Shown here: in pieces, positions 6,196-12,598 of the stretch | Numbering within the stretch: position 1 is the first letter of the stretch | Layout of the letters: the number at the start of each line of letters is the position of its first letter | Source of the DNA: DASYRM01 sp036004405 | GTDB taxonomy: Bacteria > Acidobacteriota > Vicinamibacteria > Vicinamibacterales > UBA2999 | Length of the DNA stretch: 24,618 nucleotides | Assembly (NCBI GenBank): GCA_036004405.1 | Contig: DASYRM010000017.1 | Span: 1 to 24,618, forward strand | Reading direction: 5' to 3' | Notes under the pieces: model-generated | What the model was told of the DNA's origin: nothing | Databases searched by the model: none | The model's input: the letters and a program-made list of their open reading frames with translations, nothing else | Translations under genes and position numbers: made by a program

Positions 6196-7593
6196 ATGAG
6201 GGCCTTTCGTAGGGGCAGGTCGTTAGACCTGCCCGCGGCGGCCGGGATCCTCCTAGCACTCACGATCGGAACGTCCGCGCAGGAGACGCCGCAGCTCGCG
6301 AATCGTGGCGGCGTCGTTCTCTTCGAAAACGCGCGCCTGATCCCGGGCGACGGCCAGCCGGCGATCGAGCGCGCGGCGCTGCTGGTGCGCGACGGCCGCA
6401 TCTCGCGGGTTGGCCGCGCCGGCGAGGTGGGGCTGCCGCCAGGCGCCGCGCGGGTGGACCTGGCGGGCAAGACGCTCATCCCGACCTTCATCAACGTCCA
6501 CACCCACGTCGGCTTTCAGCGCGGCGCCGGCTATTCGCGGGAGATCTACGGGCGCGAGAGCATCCTCGAGGACCTGAACCGCGCGCTCTACTTCGGCGTC
6601 ACCGCGGTGGCATCGCAAGGCATCGATCCCGGCGACGCCGCGCCGCGCATCCGCGCCGAGCAGGCGGCACACACCCTCGGCGGCGCGCGCCTCTTCATCG
6701 GAGGACGCGGCATCGGGTTTCCCAACGCCGGTCCCGGCGCCGCGAGTTATCGCGGCATCGCCTACGAGGTGACGACGCCCGAACAGGGACGCCAGGCGGT
6801 CCGCGAACAAGCGGCGCTCAAAGTCGACTTCATCAAGATCTGGGTGGACGACCGCAACGGCCGCGCGCCCCGCATGGCCCCGGACGTGTCGCACGCGATC
6901 ATCGACGAAGCGCACAAAAACGGTCTCAAGGTGAACGCCCACGTGTTCTACCTGTCGGATGTGCGGGACCTCGTGGCTGCCGGCATCGACGGCTTCGCCC
7001 ATCTGGCGCGCGACAAGGAGCTGGACGACGCCACTGTGCAGGCGATCGCGCGGCGGGGCATCGTGGTGATGCCGACGCTGGCCACCGCGGAGCGCGCCAC
7101 GCACACCACCATTCCGCCGACGATGGCGGCCTGGCTCGACGGTCCCGTGCGCGAGGCGCTGCCGCAGGCGACGCTCGACCGCGTCAAGGCGGGCTTCACC
7201 GAGCGCGACGCGGCGACGGCCGCCGCCAATCGCGAGCGCTACACCATCCTGCAGCGCAGCGTCGCCAAGCTGGCGCGCGCCGGTGCGAAGGTGGTGCTGG
7301 GGAGCGACACCGGCACCCAGGACAACCCGTTCGGCGTCACCGATCACCGCGAGCTCGAGATGCTCGTCGAAGCCGGCATGACGCCGATGCAGGTGCTGGT
7401 CGCCGCCACGAGCACGGGGGCTGCCTATCTCGGGCTGAAGGGCGAGGGCAGGCTGGCCAGCAACAGCGCGGCGAACTTCGTGGTGCTCGACGCCAACCTG
7501 CTCGACGACATCACCAGCACGCGACGGATCGCGGCCGTGTACGTGAACGGCCGCCTGGTCGATCGCGCGGCGCTCGCGTCGCACCTGCGCTGA
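6196..7593 (+). CDS. Secreted metal-dependent amidohydrolase
   Basis: A 465-residue enzyme of the amidohydrolase superfamily (Amidohydro_1, imidazolonepropionase/prolidase-like branch). The metal-site residues are visible: His102 and His104 in NVHTHV, Lys214 in DFIKIWVDD (the likely carboxylated bridging lysine), His249 in NAHVFY, His269 in FAHLARD and Asp371 in LGSDTG. The C-terminus has the usual small beta-domain (NFVVLDANLLDDI, VYVNGRLV). The substrate is unknown; relatives cleave cyclic amides, dipeptides or similar bonds. A signal peptide (AAAGILLALTIGTSAQ) indicates export. The start is the ATG at 6196. Its first 13 residues include a segment encoded by a family A palindrome (6208-6234). 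It is third in the operon after the two propellers, which might suggest peptide-like substrates. Confidence 0.88.
   Translation: MRAFRRGRSLDLPAAAGILLALTIGTSAQETPQLANRGGVVLFENARLIPGDGQPAIERAALLVRDGRISRVGRAGEVGLPPGAARVDLAGKTLIPTFINVHTHVGFQRGAGYSREIYGRESILEDLNRALYFGVTAVASQGIDPGDAAPRIRAEQAAHTLGGARLFIGGRGIGFPNAGPGAASYRGIAYEVTTPEQGRQAVREQAALKVDFIKIWVDDRNGRAPRMAPDVSHAIIDEAHKNGLKVNAHVFYLSDVRDLVAAGIDGFAHLARDKELDDATVQAIARRGIVVMPTLATAERATHTTIPPTMAAWLDGPVREALPQATLDRVKAGFTERDAATAAANRERYTILQRSVAKLARAGAKVVLGSDTGTQDNPFGVTDHRELEMLVEAGMTPMQVLVAATSTGAAYLGLKGEGRLASNSAANFVVLDANLLDDITSTRRIAAVYVNGRLVDRAALASHLR
6208..6234. repeat. Family A palindromic repeat, copy 3, inside a signal-peptide region
   Basis: The border CGTAG (6208-6212) and a 9-bp stem GGGCAGGTC / GACCTGCCC (6213-6221 and 6226-6234, loop GTTA) lie within the amidohydrolase frame. 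They encode residues 5-13 (RRGRSLDLP) just before the hydrophobic core, so the repeat supplies the basic n-region of the export signal. Confidence 0.7.
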
Positions 7594-7596
7594 CGG

Positions 7597-7640
7597 TCGG
7601 GCACATCTAAATCGGGCACATCTAAAGATGTGCCTCTACG
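7597..7640. repeat. Family A palindromic repeat, copy 4, with duplicated arm; candidate terminator
   Basis: The stem GGCACATCT / AGATGTGCC (7615-7623 and 7626-7634) is followed by the border CTCTACG (7634-7640). The left arm is tandemly duplicated: TCGGGCACATCTAAA occurs at 7597-7611 and again at 7612-7626 without mismatch. It fills the 49-bp gap between two convergent genes and could stop transcription from both sides. Confidence 0.75.
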
Positions 7641-7642
7641 AT

Positions 7643-8371
7643 TTACTTCCAGGTGACTTCCATCCCGAAGAAGTGCATGAACACTTCGCGCGACGGCTTG
7701 TTGCGCGGGTCCATCTTCGGGCTGCGGATGTAGAAGTCGATCTGCTGCGTCGCCGGGTTCACCTCGCCGGCGGGCAGCTTCTTGTCCGCCATCGGGTAGT
7801 TCACCTTCAGCGTCTTCCGATCGCGCATGCCCTGCGTGACCATGAAGTGCATCTCGTAGTTCTCGTAGAGCGGCTTGCCGTTGAGCGTCGCATGGCCGAA
7901 GCCCCAGCCCGCCAGATACACGAACGCCTTCGGCCAGTTGTTGTCGCCGCAGCCCGAGTCGGTGCCGTGCTCATGCAGCGAGGCCACGATGCCGCCGTTC
8001 TGGCACGGGCTGAACTCGTTCCAGCGATCGATGGCGAGCTCGAGGCGGCCCTCGGGAATCTTCAGCTTCGCCGTGAACGTGCCGGTGTTCTTGATCTCGT
8101 CGACGTCGATGTCGACGGTGCCGCTCGCCGGCCGCAGGTGCGCGGCAGCGTTGTCCATGTGGTCCCAGCCCGGCGCGTCGTTCAGTCCGCCCACCATGTA
8201 GACGCGGTTGGCCGACAGCAGGAAGTGCCCGTCGTAGAGATCGTGCTGCTCGGGGGCGAACACGGTGACGGCCGCGCCCGGCTGTTGACGCGGGTTGGCG
8301 GCCTGCTGTGCGAGCACGGCCACGCTGGCGAGAGCAATCGAGATCGTGATGAGAGCGTAGAGGCGAGTCAT
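7643..8371 (-). CDS. Secreted protein of unknown function
   Basis: A 242-residue protein with signal peptide MTRLYALITISIALASVAVL ending near AQQA. The mature part includes NRVYMVGGLNDAPGWDHMDNAA, an IPEGRLELAIDRWNEF stretch, CQNGGIVASLHEHGTDSGCGDNNWP and the C-terminal FMHFFGMEVTW. Three cysteines fall between about residues 125 and 145. I do not recognise a family and assign no function. The start at 8371 is supported by GGAG 5 nt upstream; the open frame extends to 8725 but that part is antisense to the DUF1801 gene. It is convergent with the amidohydrolase, with the family A repeat between them. Confidence 0.75.
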   Translation of the reverse strand: MTRLYALITISIALASVAVLAQQAANPRQQPGAAVTVFAPEQHDLYDGHFLLSANRVYMVGGLNDAPGWDHMDNAAAHLRPASGTVDIDVDEIKNTGTFTAKLKIPEGRLELAIDRWNEFSPCQNGGIVASLHEHGTDSGCGDNNWPKAFVYLAGWGFGHATLNGKPLYENYEMHFMVTQGMRDRKTLKVNYPMADKKLPAGEVNPATQQIDFYIRSPKMDPRNKPSREVFMHFFGMEVTWK

Positions 8372-8379
8372 GACTGCTC

Positions 8380-8400
8380 CGAGGAACGAGTTGCTCCTCG
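8380..8400. promoter_or_regulatory. Inverted repeat between divergent genes
   Basis: CGAGGA (8380-8385) and TCCTCG (8395-8400) form a 6-bp inverted repeat in the 30-bp gap between divergent starts at 8371 and 8402. It touches the Shine-Dalgarno sequence of the minus-strand gene, so it could be an operator or a leader hairpin. The evidence is positional only. Confidence 0.25.
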
Positions 8401-8401
8401 A

Positions 8402-8743
8402 ATGATAGTCGGGGACTCTATTGCAGGGTTTGATGTGACCGTCGACGAGTACCTGGCGGCCCTGCCACCCGATCGCACGGCCGAGCTGAAGCGCGTGCGC
8501 GCGGCGATCCGGCGCGCGCTCCCGAAGGGATATGAGGAGGCTGTCGCCGGGAAGGTCATCGCCTACCAGGTGCCGCTCGCCGTCTATCCCGACACCTACA
8601 ACGGGCATCCGCTCTGGCTGGCGGCGCTGGCTGCACCGAAGACGACGCTGACGCTGCACCTGATGCCCGACGCGATCACAGAAGTCGTCGCCAGCATGCC
8701 GGTCGAGAAATGGGTGGGGAATCACGCGTTCCGCTCGCCATAG
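8402..8743 (+). CDS. DUF1801-like protein, apparently shortened at the C-terminus
   Basis: A 113-residue cytoplasmic protein. TVDEYLAALPPDRTAELKRVR, the Glu pair in GYEEAV, the VIAYQVPLAVYPDTYNGHPLW block and LTLHLMPD follow the DUF1801 (YdhG-like) pattern; the family function is not established. Members usually continue to a GKSC-like motif and a C-terminal helix (about 35-40 more residues). Here the frame stops after KWVGNHAFRSP, which suggests C-terminal loss or a frameshift. The ATG at 8402 lacks a ribosome-binding site; GTG at 8435, preceded by GCAGGG, is an alternative start that keeps the whole domain. It is divergent from the unknown secreted protein. Confidence 0.65.
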   Translation: MIVGDSIAGFDVTVDEYLAALPPDRTAELKRVRAAIRRALPKGYEEAVAGKVIAYQVPLAVYPDTYNGHPLWLAALAAPKTTLTLHLMPDAITEVVASMPVEKWVGNHAFRSP

Positions 8744-8776
8744 GCCCTAAGCCCTGCGGTACACCTGTCCAGGCAG

Positions 8777-8806
8777 TTGTTCCAGGGGCGCAAGGTGTTC
8801 TATAAG
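8777..8806 (+). promoter_or_regulatory. Candidate sigma-70-like promoter of the sensor kinase
   Basis: TTGTTC (8777-8782) and TATAAG (8801-8806) are 18 bp apart, a fair match to vegetative promoter boxes. Transcription would begin about 8812-8814, almost at the ATG (8816), giving a nearly leaderless mRNA. The -10 box overlaps AAGGGA (8804-8809), which otherwise reads as the Shine-Dalgarno sequence, so only one reading can be right. Confidence 0.3.
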
Positions 8807-8815
8807 GGACGCCCC

Positions 8816-11797
8816 ATGCTCAGCAGTCATCCGGCCACGTCGATCCGGATCGTGGCCATGGCGGCCACCGTGTTTGCCGTCACCATCGCACCGTTGCGCG
8901 CGCAGACCGCAGTGTCGCCGGCCACGCCATCGGCCGCGCCCGCCTACGCCCTGTCGGTGTGGGCCTCTGAAAAGGGGCTGCCACCTGGCGACGTCTTCGC
9001 GGTGAATCAGGATGCCGAAGGCTACTTGTGGCTCGGCACGCCCTCCGGGCTCCTTCGCTTCGACGGCTCGCACTTCGCGTCCTGGGCCTCGATCAACGAC
9101 AAGGAACCGCTGCCGAACGGTCCGGTGCACGCGCTCGTCAGCGCCCACGACGGCAGCCTCTGGGTCGGCCTCGGTGGCGGCGGCGGCATCGTGCGCATCG
9201 TGAAAGGCCATCTCACGCGCTTCGGTCCACAACAGGGGGCGCCGCCGGGCGTCAACGCCATGCTCGAGGATCGGCAGGGCGTGGTGTGGGCGGCGTCGCG
9301 CCGGGGCTTGTTCCGTTTTGCCGACGGCCGGTGGACCGCCGCAGGCAAGGACGAGGGGTATCCGGCGGCCGAGGCGTTTGCCGTGTTCGAGGATCGCAGC
9401 GGGGCGTTGTGGGTGGGCACGGCGGCGGGCGTGTACCGGCGCTCGAAAACCACGTTCGAGCTCGTGAACCGCGACAAGAACGTGCAGAGCCTGGCCGAGG
9501 ATGCCTCGGGCGCCCTCTGGGTGACCGATTCCAACTCGGTGATCCGGAGGCTCAACGACGAAAAGGCGCCGCACGCCGACGCGTCGGTGCGGCTGCCCGC
9601 CAGCGGCTGGCGGCTGCTCGGCGATCGCCGTGGTCAGGTATGGGTGGCGGCGTTCGGCGGCGGCCTGCTGCGGCTGTCCGACGCCAATCGTGCCGCGCCA
9701 GCCATCGAGCGTTTTCCCTACGAGCAGCGCCTCGCCGGATCTCCGCGCTCGCTCTTCGAGGATCACGACGGCAACGTGTGGGTGGGTATGCGCGGCGGGC
9801 TGCTGCGGCTGTCGGAGGCGTCGTTCGACACCAACATTCCGCTCGAAGGCCTCACCCACGATGGCGTGCGCTCCACGGCCGTTGCCGGTGACGGCAGCGT
9901 GTGGGCCGCCACCGGCCACAGCCTCAACCGGTTTGCCAGCGGCGGTCGCACCGTCTACAACGTCTCACAGGCCACGGCCATCCACACCGACGCCCGCGGC
10001 TCGCTCTGGGTGGCCACGAGCCAGGGTGTCGGCCGGATGCTGAACGGGCGCTTTGTGCCCGAGCCGATCACGCCTTCGGTTGAGATGAGCCGCGTGCTGG
10101 CGATCACGACCGACTCGCGCAACGTCCTCTGGCTGTGCAGCGCGCTCAAGGGCGTGATGGCCTGGGACGGCCGGGCGCTCACGCGCTTCGAGCAACAGCC
10201 TGACGTGTTCAACCGTGGGTGCCTGTCGATGGCCAACGACAGCCGCGACCGCGTCTGGATCGGATTTCAGGGCGGCGAGGTCGCCCTTTTCGATCGCGGC
10301 CGATTCCAGATCTTCGGCGAGCGGGACGGTCTCGTGCCCGGTCTCGTCCTCGGTTTCCTCGAAGACAAGAGCGGTGCGGTGTGGGTGGCCACCGCCGGCG
10401 GCTTGAGCCGGTTTCAGAACGGCCGCTTCACGGCGCTCACCCAGGCCAACGCTCCGCTGGTGGACCTCGTGCCGGTCCTGGTCGAGGATGACGAGGGCTA
10501 CATCTGGGTTGGCGTCAACAGCGGCGTGGCCGTGATCCGTTTCCACCCGCGGGAAATGGACCGCGTGGCGTCGAACCCCAGCTATCACATCGAGTACGCC
10601 CTCTACGACGAGACCGACGGCCTGCAGCAGTCTCCGCTCACCTGGCAGAGCGGTGTCGGCGCCGTCCGCGCGCCCGACGGCCGGTTGTGGCTTACGTCAG
10701 GCGCGGGCCTCGCCGTCATCGATCCGCGGCACCTGCCGCACGTCCGGCGGCCGGCCGCGCCGCGCGTCGAGGCGGTTGTCGTGGACGGCCGGACGCAGGC
10801 GCCGGGGACCGAGGTGTCGCTCCCGTCGCGAACGGCCACGCTGCGCATCCAGTACGGCTCCGTGAGCCTGTCGTCGGCCTCGAAGCTGCGCTATCGCTAT
10901 CAGCTCGAGGGCTACGACAACGACTGGGTGTACGCGGGCCAGCGCCGCGACGTCACCTACGCGAACCTGCCGTCGAACCAGTACCGGTTCCGCGTCAGCA
11001 CGACGCACGACGGCCAGTGGACCGAGGCCGGCGTCTGGGGCTTTGCCGTGGCGCCGCCGTTCTACCGCACGCGCTGGTTCATCTCCGTGGTCGCGCTGGG
11101 GCTGACGCTGCTGTTGGCGCTGGCGTGGTGGCTGCGCATGCGGGCGCTGCGGCAGCGCTACGCGCTGGTGTTTGCCGAGCGGGCGCGCGTCAGCCGCGAG
11201 ATCCACGACACCCTGCTCCAGAGCCTGGCCGCGATGGGTGTGGAAATCGAAGCGATCGCCAGCCAGCTCGATCAGTCGCAGGGGCCGGCGCGCGACGAGC
11301 TGCGGCGGTTGCGGCGCCAGGTGGGCCACTCACTGCGCGACGCGCGCGAGTCGATTCTGGAGCTGCGCCGCGACAGCATGAAGACCCCCGACGTGGTGGA
11401 CTCGCTGCGCGATGTGGCCGAGCGCACCGAGCGCACCTACGGCGTGCGGGTGGCGATCTCGGTCAACGGCCGGCGACAGCCGAACTGCTCGTCGGACGTG
11501 GATCTGCAGCTGTTCCGCATCGGCCAGGAAGCCATCACCAACGCCATCCGCCACGGCCATGCCACCGAAGTGCGGATCGTCGTGAACTACGAGAAGGATC
11601 GCGTGCGCCTCAGCGTGTGCGACAACGGCTGCGGCTTCGCGCCCGACGAGCAGCTGCCCGCGCGCGAGGCCGGCGAGCACTTCGGCCTGCTGACCATGCG
11701 CGAGCGCGCGGCGCGTATCAGCGGCCGTCTCGAAATCGTCAGCAGTCCTGGGGCCGGCACCACCGTCGAGACCCTGATCCCCGTTCCAGCGGAGTAA
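8816..11797 (+). CDS. Two-component sensor histidine kinase with double beta-propeller sensor
   Basis: A 993-residue membrane kinase. After a signal peptide (ending about PLRAQ), some fourteen two-component-regulator propeller repeats (pattern G-x-[LV]-W-[VL]-[GA]-T-x-x-G-[LV]-x-R-[FL]) fill residues 45-640, enough for two seven-bladed propellers. A Y_Y_Y domain follows (about 675-748, LEGYDNDW and GQWTEAG). One transmembrane helix lies at 754-773. The HisKA_3 phosphoacceptor is His797 in SREIHDTLLQS. The ATPase domain shows the N-box QEAITNAIRHG (Asn909), DNGCGF (Asp936) and GLLTMRERA. The periplasmic part probably senses an envelope or nutrient signal, as in Bacteroides glycan sensors. The start at 8816 is preceded by AAGGGA. 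The next gene, 5 nt downstream, is its likely response regulator. Confidence 0.92.
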   Translation: MLSSHPATSIRIVAMAATVFAVTIAPLRAQTAVSPATPSAAPAYALSVWASEKGLPPGDVFAVNQDAEGYLWLGTPSGLLRFDGSHFASWASINDKEPLPNGPVHALVSAHDGSLWVGLGGGGGIVRIVKGHLTRFGPQQGAPPGVNAMLEDRQGVVWAASRRGLFRFADGRWTAAGKDEGYPAAEAFAVFEDRSGALWVGTAAGVYRRSKTTFELVNRDKNVQSLAEDASGALWVTDSNSVIRRLNDEKAPHADASVRLPASGWRLLGDRRGQVWVAAFGGGLLRLSDANRAAPAIERFPYEQRLAGSPRSLFEDHDGNVWVGMRGGLLRLSEASFDTNIPLEGLTHDGVRSTAVAGDGSVWAATGHSLNRFASGGRTVYNVSQATAIHTDARGSLWVATSQGVGRMLNGRFVPEPITPSVEMSRVLAITTDSRNVLWLCSALKGVMAWDGRALTRFEQQPDVFNRGCLSMANDSRDRVWIGFQGGEVALFDRGRFQIFGERDGLVPGLVLGFLEDKSGAVWVATAGGLSRFQNGRFTALTQANAPLVDLVPVLVEDDEGYIWVGVNSGVAVIRFHPREMDRVASNPSYHIEYALYDETDGLQQSPLTWQSGVGAVRAPDGRLWLTSGAGLAVIDPRHLPHVRRPAAPRVEAVVVDGRTQAPGTEVSLPSRTATLRIQYGSVSLSSASKLRYRYQLEGYDNDWVYAGQRRDVTYANLPSNQYRFRVSTTHDGQWTEAGVWGFAVAPPFYRTRWFISVVALGLTLLLALAWWLRMRALRQRYALVFAERARVSREIHDTLLQSLAAMGVEIEAIASQLDQSQGPARDELRRLRRQVGHSLRDARESILELRRDSMKTPDVVDSLRDVAERTERTYGVRVAISVNGRRQPNCSSDVDLQLFRIGQEAITNAIRHGHATEVRIVVNYEKDRVRLSVCDNGCGFAPDEQLPAREAGEHFGLLTMRERAARISGRLEIVSSPGAGTTVETLIPVPAE

Positions 11798-11802
11798 CCC
11801 CC

Positions 11803-12474
11803 GTGACCGCAGCCCATTCCGCCCGATCTGCCACCTCGTCGGCCACCGCCGTGGCTCCCGTTCGAGTGATGTGCGTGGACGACCATCGCCTGATGCGCGA
11901 AGGCATCCGCCGCATCGTGGCCCTGCAGCCCGACATGGTGGTGGTGGCCGAAGCCAGCAACGGCGCCGAAGCCGTCGAACAGTTCCAGCGTCACAAGCCT
12001 GACGTGACGCTGATGGATCTGCAGCTGCCCTCGATGAACGGACACGAGGCCATCAAGGCGATCCGCCGCCTGCAGCCCGACGCCCGCATCGTGGTGCTGA
12101 CGATGTACTTCGGCGACGAGGACGTGTATCGCGCGATCGAGGCCGGCGTCATGGGCTACCTGCTCAAGGACGCCGTGCCGGACGACCTGATTCACGTCAT
12201 CCGCGAAGTGCACGCGGGGCGCCGCAGCGTGACGCCCGAGATCGAGGCGGTGCTCGACGCGCGCGCGATGCAGCCGTCGCTCACGGCACGCGAGTTCCAG
12301 GTGCTGCAGCTGCTGGCGACGGGGAAGCGCAACAAAGAGATTGCGTCGGCGCTCGGAATCAGCGCCGACACCACCAACGCGCACGTGAAGAGCATCTTCC
12401 AGAAGTTCAACGTGCACGATCGGACGGCGGCGCTGGCCGAGGCGATTCGGCGCGGCATCATCCACATCAGTTAG
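11803..12474 (+). CDS. NarL/FixJ-type response regulator
   Basis: A 223-residue DNA-binding regulator. The receiver domain (about residues 20-138) has the acidic pair Asp26/Asp27, phosphoacceptor Asp72 in TLMDLQLP, Thr100 and Lys122 in YLLKD. A LuxR-type helix-turn-helix occupies about 157-220 (LTAREFQVLQLLATGKRNKEIA, then TTNAHVKSIFQKFNV). HisKA_3 kinases normally phosphorylate such regulators, and the two genes are 5 nt apart, so this is the cognate pair. The start is GTG at 11803 with GGAG 8 nt upstream overlapping the kinase stop. The roughly 18-residue Ala/Ser/Thr-rich N-terminus before the receiver is unusual and might instead mean a later start. It is convergent with the TPR gene; repeats fill the gap. 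Confidence 0.92.
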   Translation: MTAAHSARSATSSATAVAPVRVMCVDDHRLMREGIRRIVALQPDMVVVAEASNGAEAVEQFQRHKPDVTLMDLQLPSMNGHEAIKAIRRLQPDARIVVLTMYFGDEDVYRAIEAGVMGYLLKDAVPDDLIHVIREVHAGRRSVTPEIEAVLDARAMQPSLTAREFQVLQLLATGKRNKEIASALGISADTTNAHVKSIFQKFNVHDRTAALAEAIRRGIIHIS

Positions 12475-12477
12475 CGT

Positions 12478-12598
12478 GTACGTAGGGGCCGCCTTCAGGC
12501 GGCCCGTGACGGGCCACCTGAAGGTGGCCCCTACGACAGGCCACCGTGACGGGCCACCTGAAGGTGGCCCCTACGACAGAGGGTGGCCCCTACGACAG
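12478..12598. repeat. Family A palindrome cluster: twin hairpins plus 40-bp-period direct repeat
   Basis: Copy 5 has border GTACGTAGG and stem GGGCCGCCT / AGGCGGCCC (12486-12494 and 12497-12505). Copy 6 has stem GGGCCACCT / AGGTGGCCC (12511-12519 and 12522-12530) and border CTACG. The outer borders CGTAGGGGCC (12481) and GGCCCCTACG (12526) also pair, giving a two-hairpin dumbbell around the centre GGCCCGTGACGGGCC. A 36-bp segment (12504-12539) is repeated exactly at 12544-12579, and a third partial copy ends at 12598. The cluster fills the gap between the convergent response-regulator and TPR genes and contains the TPR stop codon. Confidence 0.85.

Noticed and set aside
3919..6259. Long minus-strand open frames opposite the two propeller genes (3919-5082 and 4976-6259)
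   Set aside because: Both are mirror frames of repeated propeller codons; no domains and the composition is His/Arg/Val-rich.
10687..11802. Upstream extension of the response-regulator frame to 10687
   Set aside because: It overlaps the kinase in another frame and is Arg/Ala-rich; the GTG at 11803 with GGAG gives a normal-length regulator.
12478..12598. A small CRISPR-like array
   Set aside because: The units are palindromic and nearly contiguous (40-bp period, 4-bp spacer), with no variable spacers and no cas genes.
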